28,384 bases of DNA from a virus. The notes below the pieces were generated by a model. The model was given only the letters and a program-made list of their open reading frames with translations, was not told where the DNA came from and searched no databases. Each line of letters starts with the position of its first letter. The first letter of the stretch is position 1. This document shows, piece after piece, positions 1 through 7,368 of the stretch. A program made the translations under genes and the position numbers. The stretch is taken from positions 1-28,384 of IMG/VR virus record IMGVR_UViG_3300003877_000009, one strand, 5' to 3'.

Positions 1-24
1 CGCCCAATAGAAGTTTATTGGGCG
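1..24. repeat. Perfect 9-bp inverted repeat with 6-nt loop
   Basis: Bases 1-9 (CGCCCAATA) are the exact reverse complement of bases 16-24 (TATTGGGCG), with loop GAAGTT between. No T-tract follows on the + strand. The arm may continue beyond the left edge. It lies 27 bases before the ATG at 52 and inside the open frame of the first gene. Confidence 0.6.
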
Positions 25-615
25 GGCTTCCATGCCAACTCGTTCGATCTGATGCGAAACGGGTGGGAATTTGGCGCAGAAAAACGTCATTCTCCCGAGT
101 ACATGCATGAAGAAATACAAGTAATCATGCAGAACAAAAGATTTAGGCTACAGGCTTGGTCAAACCGATTTCTAGACTACGGCACAGCAATGCACATGCA
201 AAGGGATCGTTACGGCACAATGTCTTCTCAGCTGCCTCCCCAAATCGAAATACAGCAGATGTCCACAGGGATTCAAATGCATGTGATGGGGCCGGGCCAT
301 CCGGGTCGCGAAGCCGTGCTACATGGTTTTGACGGGTCCAGCCATGCAATGGACATGCATCGCGGTTTAGATCGTAAGTATGAGATATCAATACACGAAT
401 TATTTGAACGCTTAAGCCCCCCAGAGGGCTTCAATAAGGTAGACGACGAATCCAAGGTCTACGTTCCCGACCATTCAGTACCAGAACTCATGGCGATGAT
501 AAAAGAAAAACAAAAACCGATACAAGATGAAATACGCAAGCGCAAAGCCAAGAATGCTCCTGTAGCAGAAACTCCGTCCGCGATCATTATCCCAATAGGG
601 GCGATGTCTGCATAA
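1..615 (+). CDS. Hypothetical protein, 5' end cut by window edge
   Basis: I do not recognise this protein. The reading frame is open from base 1, and its first 17 codons (which include WAGF and NSFD) look coding, so the gene probably starts upstream of the window. The first in-window ATG is at 52 and has no Shine-Dalgarno sequence before it. The visible 204 residues are rich in Met and His in the middle (MHM, MHV and MDMH clusters) and have a charged, Lys-rich stretch followed by a Pro/Ala/Ile tail at the C-terminus. No signal peptide or membrane segment is seen. Its stop codon overlaps the polymerase start (TAATG at 613-617), so the two are translationally coupled, which suggests a role in replication or early take-over. 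A 9-bp inverted repeat occupies its first 24 bases. If that is a regulatory stem-loop, the ATG at 52 would instead be the true start. Confidence 0.7.
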   Translation, partial: RPIEVYWAGFHANSFDLMRNGWEFGAEKRHSPEYMHEEIQVIMQNKRFRLQAWSNRFLDYGTAMHMQRDRYGTMSSQLPPQIEIQQMSTGIQMHVMGPGHPGREAVLHGFDGSSHAMDMHRGLDRKYEISIHELFERLSPPEGFNKVDDESKVYVPDHSVPELMAMIKEKQKPIQDEIRKRKAKNAPVAETPSAIIIPIGAMSA

Positions 616-2489
616 TGGAATTTCCTAATTTACAACAGTTCGATTATTTCGCTTATGACACAGAAGATACTGGCCTCCGTTATAAGATAGATACTTTATT
701 TGGCTTTTCAATCTCCACGCCAGATGGCAAGGATTACTATTATGATGTCAGAGAAACGCCGAAAGCAGTCGATTGGCTTAATGATTCTACAGTGGTTTAC
801 AATGGTGTTATTATCTGCCATAACGCTAGCTTCGATTACCGCATGTCTGACCATTCTGGTATTTATCTGCCGCTTGAACAACTTGACGATACCGTGGTTC
901 GTGCTTGCCTCATAGATGAACACTTATTCGCCTATGATCTTGATTCATTGGGCAAGAAATACTTAGGAAAAGGAAAATATGGCGACATCTACAGAGAACT
1001 CGCAGACCTCTTCGGAGGAAGGGCAACGCGAAACGTCCAAATGCCGAACCTATGGCGCGCCCCCTCTGCTGTCGTCTCTCCTTATGCTAAGGCTGATACA
1101 AGACGAACTCTTGAGCTGTGGGAGTGGCAGGAATCCGAAATCGACCGGCAAAATCTTCGTGATATCGTCTCCTTTGAACGACAGCTCATGCCGACGCTTA
1201 TACGAGCAGAAATGCGAGGAATCCGAGTCGACCTTGGTTATGCCAATGAAGCTTTCGAAAAACTCACGCCGTTTCTGGATGAAAAGCAAGAGTTAATCAA
1301 CAAGATAGCCGGAGAAGATGTAAATGTCAACTCGTCACCGCAAATTAAGTCTATATTTAACCCCATCGAAGTCAGTGACGGCGTGTGGCATACGAGCGGC
1401 GGAACTCCAGTGGGAACAACGCCTAATGGAGGCCCAAGCATCAATGCGGAGATTCTCAGAGGAATGGACACGCCTTTGTCCAACGCAATCATTGATCTCC
1501 GTTCTCTCCTTAAGACCCGTGATACATTCCTTGCTAAACACGTCATGGAGCACGCAATCGGCGACTATGTTTACCCCACCATCAACCAAAATAAGGGAGA
1601 AGACGGCGGAACAGGAACAGGCAGACTGTCGATCACAAGTCCTGCTCTTCAGCAAATACCATCACGAAATAAGAAAATTGCAGCTATCATCAAGCCTTGT
1701 TTTCTTCCGCCAGAGGGCATGGTATGGTGCGATTGCGACGAATCCTCATTCGAAGTACGAGTGTTTGCTGACCTTATCGGAAATAATGAGATTGTTAACG
1801 CGTACAGGAATGATCCGGAATTGGACTTACACCAATATGTTGCGGACCTGACTAATCTGGTCCGGAATGCTGAGTACAGCGGCCAACCAAACGCCAAACA
1901 ACTTAATTTGTCGATGATTTTCAACTCCGGCGATGGGGCGATAGCAGATAAAATGGGCATGCCGTGGGAACCAGCAAGTTTCACTAAACGAAACGGCGAT
2001 GTAGTTCACTACAAAAAAGCGGGACGCGAAGCAAAGGAAATAATTGAACGTTACCACCGCAGGATTCCGGGAGTAAGGGAGTTAGCATCGCGAGACCAAA
2101 AGATAGCAGAACGACAGGGGTTCATAACCACTTACTTTGGCAGGAAACTAAGATTCCCTGGGGGATACAAATCATACTCGGCTAGCGGCATACGAATACA
2201 GGCCACTGCCGCAGATTTAAATAAAGAAAACTGGATGCTCATTGAAGAGCAACTGGGAAGGGACGGCGAATTCGGTCACCTACAACTGAACACGCATGAT
2301 TCCTATAGCTTGGCTCTGCCGGAAGATTGGAAGCCACACTATAAAAGAGTAAAAGAAGCCCTCGAAGAAGAGGACCGATTGAAAGTTCCTTTGATATTGG
2401 ATTGGTCAGGAACAGGCTACAACTGGCAACAAGCGTTGCAGGGTAAAGATTATGCTGGAAGAAGAAATAGAACCGGTAATAAAACTTGA
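615..2489 (+). CDS. dpoZ: Family A DNA polymerase with 3'-5' exonuclease, DpoZ-like
   Basis: Replicative DNA polymerase of 624 residues, organised as exonuclease then polymerase with no 5'-nuclease domain. The exonuclease shows all DEDDy motifs: D15-x-E17, N70-x3-D74 and Y157-x3-D161. In the polymerase part, the TGRL motif carries R337, motif A has D375 and E380 (DESSFEVR), motif B is around K428 (AKQLNLSMIF), Q529 sits in IQATAAD, and motif C is H561-D562-S563. Next to PurZ, MazZ and DatZ it is best read as DpoZ, the family A enzyme of phiVC8-type phages that prefers dZTP over dATP. Oddities against E. coli Pol I are Q424 for R754, L432 for F762, F436 for Y766, and HDS instead of HDE in motif C. 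The ATG overlaps the previous stop (TAATG), and the 3' end overlaps the helicase gene by 38 bases. The polymerase family is certain; Z specificity is inferred from context. Confidence 0.95.
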   Translation: MEFPNLQQFDYFAYDTEDTGLRYKIDTLFGFSISTPDGKDYYYDVRETPKAVDWLNDSTVVYNGVIICHNASFDYRMSDHSGIYLPLEQLDDTVVRACLIDEHLFAYDLDSLGKKYLGKGKYGDIYRELADLFGGRATRNVQMPNLWRAPSAVVSPYAKADTRRTLELWEWQESEIDRQNLRDIVSFERQLMPTLIRAEMRGIRVDLGYANEAFEKLTPFLDEKQELINKIAGEDVNVNSSPQIKSIFNPIEVSDGVWHTSGGTPVGTTPNGGPSINAEILRGMDTPLSNAIIDLRSLLKTRDTFLAKHVMEHAIGDYVYPTINQNKGEDGGTGTGRLSITSPALQQIPSRNKKIAAIIKPCFLPPEGMVWCDCDESSFEVRVFADLIGNNEIVNAYRNDPELDLHQYVADLTNLVRNAEYSGQPNAKQLNLSMIFNSGDGAIADKMGMPWEPASFTKRNGDVVHYKKAGREAKEIIERYHRRIPGVRELASRDQKIAERQGFITTYFGRKLRFPGGYKSYSASGIRIQATAADLNKENWMLIEEQLGRDGEFGHLQLNTHDSYSLALPEDWKPHYKRVKEALEEEDRLKVPLILDWSGTGYNWQQALQGKDYAGRRNRTGNKT

Positions 2490-4776
2490 TAAAGAAAAAT
2501 TTGACGAAATAGCCAAGCAACCGTCCCACGAATGGCGGGTATATTTGGCAGCAATGGAGTACATAAAATCCGGGATACCGGTGATTCCATTGGCGAAAAA
2601 TTCGAAACGGCTGCCACGTAAGGAACTAGGGATACAATATTCCCACGGCTCTACTAAACGGCCCGTTGTCGAAAAGTGGTTCTCCCCGGACGACGGCAAA
2701 TTTGCTGGCGGGAACATAGGCATACCGACCGGAAAAGAAGGTGGCGTGTTTGTTGTCGATGTGGACAGAAAGGGGGAAGCCGACGGGCTATTGGCCCTTC
2801 AGAACTTAGAAAAAAAGCACGGTAATCTGCCGTTATCGCCTGTGGCTGCTACCCCCGGTAAGGGAATACATTTATTGTTCAAATGGCAGGAAAATGCGGG
2901 CAGTTCAACTGGCAAATTACATAAAGCGATCGACACAAGGGGCGGAACAGTAGATGCGTTTAAAGGACATATAGTTGCGTTCCCGTCCACGATTAATGGC
3001 AAAATGTATAAATGGACGGCTGGCGGCGAATTGCCTCATATACCGGAATGGATAATGAATTCGATGGGGACCTTATGGAGTCCCCCAATGGAAGGAAGGG
3101 ACGGGAATCGAGGAAACGAGAACATTGAGGACGAGGACTTAGAAGCTCCGATCGAGCCTGATCAGATCGAGCGAATGCTATCCTTCATAGAACCGGAAGA
3201 CATGGACTATGACTCTTGGCTCAAGGTCGGCATGTCAATCAAGAGCCAGATGCCAGACAAAGACGGCTTGGCCCTGTGGGACGAATGGTCCAAGAAAGGA
3301 TCGCGCTACCGTAAAAACGAATGTGCGAGCAGGTGGAACGGGTTCAGTGATTTCGGCACAGTGCGTGGCGGAACTTTATTTTACTACGCCAACCAGGGCG
3401 GATGGGAACCGGACCAGAAGAAAGGGGACCGGACTGGCAACAGGTTCGATAAACTGGTCGAGGAAATGAACCAGCAATTCGCTATAGTTACTGTTGGCGG
3501 GAAGATACGTATCTTGAAAGAAAAAGCAGAGTTTACCGACCAGATGATCTCAAAGTTCGACCTGCTGGACAAAGACGGCTTTTCGTTACTGCTCGCAAAC
3601 AAAGTGATGAAAGTAAGAGACGATAAAGATAAAGTCAAAAAATTACCAACAGCAGCAATCTGGCTGGCGCATGAAGGAAGACGAACATTTGAAAACGGCA
3701 TCGGCCTGTTCCCTGACGACAAAGTGCCGTACGGGTTTTATAACACGTGGTCCGGCTTTGCGGTCGAGCCGAGGGAAGGAGAATGCGAACTATTCATAAC
3801 ACACGTAAAGGAAGTCATATGTTCCGGAAACAAAGACCACTATACGTGGCTACTGGATTGGCTGGCAGACATGGTTCAGTTTCCCGCACAGATAAAGGGT
3901 TGTTGCTTAGTGATGCGGGGAGACGAAGGAAGTGGGAAGGGAACCTTGGCTAATGCGATAGGGTCATTATTTGGTTCCCATCATCGGCATTTAATAGACG
4001 ACACCCACCTAACCAGTAATTTTAATGCTCACATGATGGATGCCATCACGGTTTTTGCCGACGAGATTACATATGGCGGCAATAAAAAGACCGAAGGAAA
4101 GCTAAAAGGCTTGGTGACGGAAGAATTTTTGTTAGGGGAGCGCAAAGGAATAGACGCAATACCGTACAGAAACATGGTTCATCTGATGATAGCAAGTAAC
4201 AACCAATGGGTGATACCAGCGGGCAAAAACAGTAGACGATGGTTTATGGTAGATGTCCCTTCAACAAAAATAGGGGACCATGCGTACTTTACCCAAATAA
4301 GAGACGAATTGAACAATGGCGGGCGCGAAGCTTTATTGTATTACTTGATGAACCGGAAAATAACAAGTGCTCTGAATTTGGCCCCTGTCACGGAGGCCAT
4401 CGTGGAACAAAGAGTTCTATCCAGCCAATCCGATAGTGTACTTATGTGGTGGGCTAGTGTAGTGACGAGGGGCAGATTATTGACTCCTGATGTCAAAGCG
4501 GAAAACACCGGCAATTGGCCCGAGCACGTGCTGAAAGCCGAACTTTACGATGAGTACGAAGAATATTGTTCTACTAGAAAATACGCATCGACTCAAGTTT
4601 ATTCTTTGTTCCACAAGCGAATGAAGGAGTTCGGCATAAAAACGAGTAGAGTAAAAACCGGCCCATCAAAAGTGGACCGATCATATGTTGCGGTTATTCC
4701 GAAGCTGGAGGCCGCAGCCGAAATAATAGAATTACAACACAAGGGTATCCTTGGGGAGAACGACGATGAAAGTTAA
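2452..4776 (+). CDS. Primase-polymerase / SF3 (D5-like) helicase fusion
   Basis: A 774-residue bifunctional replication protein. The N-terminus is an archaeo-eukaryotic-type primase-polymerase (Prim-Pol) domain at about residues 30-200, with catalytic-type acids D103-x-D105 (VVDVDRK), H140 in GIHLLFKW and D161 in IDTRGG. A PriCT-like linker follows at about 240-318 (DYDSWLKVG, then GGTLFYYA). The C-terminal half is a D5/DUF5906-type superfamily 3 helicase with Walker A GDEGSGKG (490-497, K496), Walker B FADE (D537, E538), a sensor-type MIASN and a downstream SRRWF arginine motif. It should unwind the fork and make primers for the polymerase. The start at ATG 2452 overlaps the end of the polymerase gene. 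A weak AGGG lies just upstream, consistent with coupled translation. No specific symbol can be given. Confidence 0.92.
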   Translation: MLEEEIEPVIKLDKEKFDEIAKQPSHEWRVYLAAMEYIKSGIPVIPLAKNSKRLPRKELGIQYSHGSTKRPVVEKWFSPDDGKFAGGNIGIPTGKEGGVFVVDVDRKGEADGLLALQNLEKKHGNLPLSPVAATPGKGIHLLFKWQENAGSSTGKLHKAIDTRGGTVDAFKGHIVAFPSTINGKMYKWTAGGELPHIPEWIMNSMGTLWSPPMEGRDGNRGNENIEDEDLEAPIEPDQIERMLSFIEPEDMDYDSWLKVGMSIKSQMPDKDGLALWDEWSKKGSRYRKNECASRWNGFSDFGTVRGGTLFYYANQGGWEPDQKKGDRTGNRFDKLVEEMNQQFAIVTVGGKIRILKEKAEFTDQMISKFDLLDKDGFSLLLANKVMKVRDDKDKVKKLPTAAIWLAHEGRRTFENGIGLFPDDKVPYGFYNTWSGFAVEPREGECELFITHVKEVICSGNKDHYTWLLDWLADMVQFPAQIKGCCLVMRGDEGSGKGTLANAIGSLFGSHHRHLIDDTHLTSNFNAHMMDAITVFADEITYGGNKKTEGKLKGLVTEEFLLGERKGIDAIPYRNMVHLMIASNNQWVIPAGKNSRRWFMVDVPSTKIGDHAYFTQIRDELNNGGREALLYYLMNRKITSALNLAPVTEAIVEQRVLSSQSDSVLMWWASVVTRGRLLTPDVKAENTGNWPEHVLKAELYDEYEEYCSTRKYASTQVYSLFHKRMKEFGIKTSRVKTGPSKVDRSYVAVIPKLEAAAEIIELQHKGILGENDDES

Positions 4777-4987
4777 TGTATTAAAGGAAAAGCTAGAAAC
4801 TGCGATAGAGTTTGATATGGCGAAAGCCGATGTTGTAGTGCGGTTCGGAAAGCTCCGGGGCGGGAAAGGCTTGCCGATAGAAATAGTCGGCTATGACTCT
4901 ATTGCCGGCGAACTTATACTAGAAGTACCGGAATTAAAGAAAGCCAACTACCCGTTCCTCCTAGAGGACGACGTGTGCGGCGACTGA
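4766..4987 (+). CDS. Small hypothetical protein (73 aa)
   Basis: I do not recognise this protein. The chosen start is ATG 4766, with GGGGAGAA at 4753-4760 five bases upstream. An in-frame TTG at 4751 is less likely because it would swallow that ribosome binding site. The gene begins inside the last codons of the helicase gene (11-base overlap), so it belongs to the replication operon. The product is a compact mixed alpha/beta protein: a Lys/Glu-rich N-terminal helix, then VVVRFGKLRGG, then alternating strands ending in an acidic tail (LLEDDVCGD). No membrane or signal segment is seen. It sits directly before the periodic GTTGGAG array, so a DNA-binding or regulatory role is possible but is only a guess from position. 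Confidence 0.75.
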   Translation: MKVNVLKEKLETAIEFDMAKADVVVRFGKLRGGKGLPIEIVGYDSIAGELILEVPELKKANYPFLLEDDVCGD

Positions 4988-5095
4988 GGTCGTTGGAGCG
5001 TTGTTGGAGGCCCGTTGGAGGCCCGTTGGAGAACTGATACACCACCGTCGAGCATACGTGGCTCGGCATACTGACACCATAGAGGACAGACACCC
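4988..5095. other. Intergenic region upstream of purZ
   Basis: This 108-base stretch is the only sizeable non-coding gap in the rightward block. It holds the GTTGGAG repeat array (4992-5031), a short inverted repeat CGAGC/GCTCG (5049-5053 with 5061-5065, 7-base loop) that overlaps two GCATAC direct repeats, and the purZ ribosome binding site AGAGGA (5081-5086). I see no convincing sigma70 promoter and no T-tract terminator in it. Confidence 0.7.
4992..5031. repeat. Four GTTGGAG direct repeats at exact 11-bp period
   Basis: GTTGGAG occurs at 4992-4998, 5003-5009, 5014-5020 and 5025-5031, each start exactly 11 bases after the last. The two central spacers share GCCC. The period is about one helical turn, so a protein would meet every copy on the same DNA face. 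Such arrays serve as iterons in replication origins or as operators. A fifth match, GTTGGAGGCC, lies inside purZ at 5365-5374, where it encodes Leu-Glu-Ala and may be chance. Confidence 0.85.
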
Positions 5096-6127
5096 ATGAA
5101 GAAAAAAGCAGATTTGATCATAGACCTACAGTACGGGTCCACAGGAAAAGGCGCAATAGCCGGATATTTAGCCGCGACTCGCGACTACGATCTAGTGATT
5201 AATGCCAACATGCCGAACGCAGGACACACATACATCGATAAAGGCGGCGCAGTGATGATGCATAAGGTCCTGCCTAACGGCGTAGTCGGCCCGCACATTA
5301 AAGACGTTATCTTAGGCCCGGGGTCGATCTTTGACCCGGCCCAACTACAAAAAGAACTTCACTTGTTGGAGGCCTTGGGCTACGATCGCTGGAACTTTCA
5401 TATCCACGAAAATGCGTGTGTTGTGACCGACTATGACAAAGAACAAGAACAGCGGCATATGGCGGACATTGGCTCTACTTGTCAAGGCACATCGGTCGTA
5501 ATGGTCAACAAAATAAAGCGAAACAAGATGCAGGACCCCACGGCCAAGACTCGATTAAAGGGGACCCCATTTGAATGCCACCTAATAACGAACGCTGAAT
5601 ATCTAAACAAAATAGATCAAGCTGAACGAATCTTACTTGAAGGGGCGCAGGGCTACAGCTTAGGCATCAATGCCGGGTTTTTCCCGTTCTGCACCTCCAG
5701 AGATTGTACGCCAGCCAGATTCTGTGCTGATATGAACATTCCGATGCCGATGATCAATAAAGTGATCGGCACAGCCCGAATGCATCCAATCCGGGTCGGC
5801 GGCAACAGCGGCCCTTGCTACGAAGATCAAATGGAGACGACATGGGAAGTATTAGGGGTCGAAAAGGAATACACCACTGTAACAGGCCGGGAACGGCGCG
5901 TGTTTACTTGGTCGCAGCAACAAATTCTAGACGCGATGTTTGTCTGTCAGCCAGATGAAGTGTTCCTTAACTTTTGCAACTATGACCCGAAAATGGTTCC
6001 CATAATCCGCTCTCTTATAGATTCTGCGGCGCGGAGTTCCGGTTGCGAAGGCCATGTACGGTATGAAGGCTGGGGCGCGAACCACGGCGACATTAAAGAA
6101 CAAATGGAGTTATATAAAGATGGATAA
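5096..6127 (+). CDS. purZ: PurZ, 2-aminodeoxyadenylosuccinate synthase
   Basis: A 343-residue member of the adenylosuccinate synthetase fold, shorter than cellular PurA (about 430). PurZ joins aspartate to dGMP, using ATP or dATP as phosphate donor. Host PurB and kinases then carry the product on to dZMP and dZTP. The diagnostic change is in the N-terminal loop: QYGSTGKG (residues 12-19) replaces the PurA GDEGKG, so the PurA catalytic Asp is Ser15, as in known PurZ enzymes. Other PurA landmarks persist: NAGHT (41-45, preceded by Pro40 where PurA usually has His), GTS at 131-133, LEGAQG (181-186), IRVGGNSGP (232-240) and TGRERR (263-268). The start is ATG 5096 with AGAGGA nine bases upstream. 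The gene leads a tight operon with mazZ and datZ, its end overlapping mazZ by 8 bases. Confidence 0.95.
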   Translation: MKKKADLIIDLQYGSTGKGAIAGYLAATRDYDLVINANMPNAGHTYIDKGGAVMMHKVLPNGVVGPHIKDVILGPGSIFDPAQLQKELHLLEALGYDRWNFHIHENACVVTDYDKEQEQRHMADIGSTCQGTSVVMVNKIKRNKMQDPTAKTRLKGTPFECHLITNAEYLNKIDQAERILLEGAQGYSLGINAGFFPFCTSRDCTPARFCADMNIPMPMINKVIGTARMHPIRVGGNSGPCYEDQMETTWEVLGVEKEYTTVTGRERRVFTWSQQQILDAMFVCQPDEVFLNFCNYDPKMVPIIRSLIDSAARSSGCEGHVRYEGWGANHGDIKEQMELYKDG

Positions 6128-6377
6128 ATATGACACAACACATCGTATAATTTCCAATATGGCAGGGGTCAAAATGCGGATGAACGCCCATAAAGGCGAC
6201 ATAGAAGACGTTGATCCTTTAGCCCTGATTAAAAAGATGCGCGGTGAAGTAGACGAGCTTGAAGAAGCCATACAGAAGGGAGATATCATGCACATTATTG
6301 AAGAATCTGCTGATGTTTTTAATTTTTTGGTAGCACTGACGCATCAACAAGTAACTAAATATAGAGTGAGGAAATGA
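6120..6377 (+). CDS. mazZ: MazZ, MazG-like (d)GTP pyrophosphohydrolase
   Basis: An 85-residue all-alpha MazG-type protein. In Z phages MazZ hydrolyses dGTP (and GTP) to the monophosphate plus pyrophosphate, giving PurZ its dGMP substrate. The metal-binding signature is present: E43-x2-E46 in GEVDELEEA and E62-x2-D65 in EESADVF. The chosen start is ATG 6120, with GGAG at 6106-6109 upstream; the frame is open further 5' but that part lies inside purZ. It overlaps the purZ end by 8 bases and the datZ start by 4 (ATGA), so the three are likely translated in step. The sequence alone would support only 'MazG-like'; the MazZ name rests on the purZ-datZ context. Confidence 0.88.
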   Translation: MDKYDTTHRIISNMAGVKMRMNAHKGDIEDVDPLALIKKMRGEVDELEEAIQKGDIMHIIEESADVFNFLVALTHQQVTKYRVRK

Positions 6378-6931
6378 TGGAAATACAAGATATACTATTA
6401 TTACAAGACGTGGGCCGGTGGGGAATTGTTCGTGTTTCAAAGCGACAGTCTGTGGCGGAGCATACATTTAATGTGACGATGATCGCACGGGCCATAGCCA
6501 AAGAAGCCGGGGTTCCGGACAACGAGCTGATTAAGTATGCTCTTGACCACGACATCGATGAAGTTATGACAGGAGACATACCCAGCCCAGCTAAAGTGCG
6601 GATGGGCATCAAGGGCAAGGGCTACGAAGGCAACGGGCGTAGCTTATGTACGGCTCAACAAGCCCTAATTGTGGAAGTAGCGGACATCATGGAGGCTTGC
6701 ATCTTTTTGAGCGAAAACGGCTTGGGCCGTCATGCTCAAGTAGTATCCCAATCTCTAGCTATAAAGCTAGTCGAAAAAATGCAGTTTGCGGACAGTCAAT
6801 TCGACAACATTGGAACGGCCTGTCAGAGGGTGTTTGATGCGGCGACACAGGGGAAATACGAAGCAGAGAAAACTGAAGTTTCTAAAGTCGTCGATGACGG
6901 CGATGACGACTTTTTTATTCCTGCGTTCTGA
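6374..6931 (+). CDS. datZ: DatZ, HD-domain dATP triphosphohydrolase
   Basis: A 185-residue HD-superfamily phosphohydrolase of the YfbR-like type. DatZ removes the triphosphate from dATP, clearing the pool so adenine is kept out of the phage genome. The metal and catalytic residues are in place: H30 in SVAEHTFNV, H59-D60 in LDHDIDEV, E63 beside it, and D104 in EVADIMEA. The TGDIPSPAK stretch (66-74) matches the equivalent loop of YfbR-like proteins. After about residue 155 the tail is acidic (DDGDDDFF). The start is ATG 6374, overlapping the mazZ stop. A second in-frame ATG at 6377 would shorten it by one residue. AGTGAGG at 6365-6371 is the likely ribosome binding site. Confidence 0.92.
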   Translation: MMEIQDILLLQDVGRWGIVRVSKRQSVAEHTFNVTMIARAIAKEAGVPDNELIKYALDHDIDEVMTGDIPSPAKVRMGIKGKGYEGNGRSLCTAQQALIVEVADIMEACIFLSENGLGRHAQVVSQSLAIKLVEKMQFADSQFDNIGTACQRVFDAATQGKYEAEKTEVSKVVDDGDDDFFIPAF

Positions 6932-7368
6932 TGGGTAAGCGCAACCCGCAATGCGAAGGCGACTTGTGGCTCCAATTCGCAGAGCACATGAAGCCATACG
7001 GGCATTTTAGCCGAGTCGAATCGCCTGAAACAAGCGATGGCATACCGGATATTGATTTCTGCATAGCCGGGACAGAAAGCCATATGGAGCTTAAATTCAA
7101 CAATGGAGACCGGGCTAAAAAGGATTTTATCCGCCCGTCCCAAGTTCGTTGGTTTAGGAAGCGGATAAAAGAAGGGGGCCATCCGTGGCTTTTTGCTCTC
7201 TTCCTTGTGGGGGGAACTCGGTATTATATGTTATTTGATGATTTGAGTGAAATATATGACGCAAGGGACTATAGTACGTGGGCGCGTCACTCTTTTAGGA
7301 CGTGGCACGGCAAAATGAATTGGGACCAATTAGCTAGTATTATTAGTGCTTCGTCCATTACAAATTAG
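6931..7368 (+). CDS. Putative PD-(D/E)XK nuclease (VRR-NUC / Hjc-like)
   Basis: A 145-residue protein with the pattern of small phage PD-(D/E)XK nucleases: an N-terminal E9, then GIPD with D40 (or D42), a beta strand, and the HMELKF element with E53 and K55, followed by Q71 in PSQVRWFRK, as in VRR-NUC and archaeal Hjc-type enzymes. Expected activity is metal-dependent cleavage of DNA, perhaps branched intermediates or host DNA. It starts at ATG 6931, sharing one base with the datZ stop (TGATG). No Shine-Dalgarno is visible, so reinitiation after datZ is likely. It is the last gene of the rightward block, and its 3' end overlaps the convergent tailspike gene by 11 bases. The nuclease fold is probable; the substrate is unknown. 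Confidence 0.65.
   Translation: MGKRNPQCEGDLWLQFAEHMKPYGHFSRVESPETSDGIPDIDFCIAGTESHMELKFNNGDRAKKDFIRPSQVRWFRKRIKEGGHPWLFALFLVGGTRYYMLFDDLSEIYDARDYSTWARHSFRTWHGKMNWDQLASIISASSITN

Noticed and set aside
1324-1851. A 175-codon open frame overlapping the polymerase gene
   Set aside because: It lies fully inside conserved polymerase motifs in another frame and has no recognisable content.
5365-5374. A fifth GTTGGAG copy as part of the repeat array
   Set aside because: It is over 330 bases away, out of the array, and is explained by the Leu-Glu-Ala codons of purZ.
5096-6127. Reading this gene as an ordinary host-type adenylosuccinate synthetase (PurA)
   Set aside because: The length (343 versus about 430), the GSTGKG loop and the mazZ-datZ neighbours all point to PurZ.
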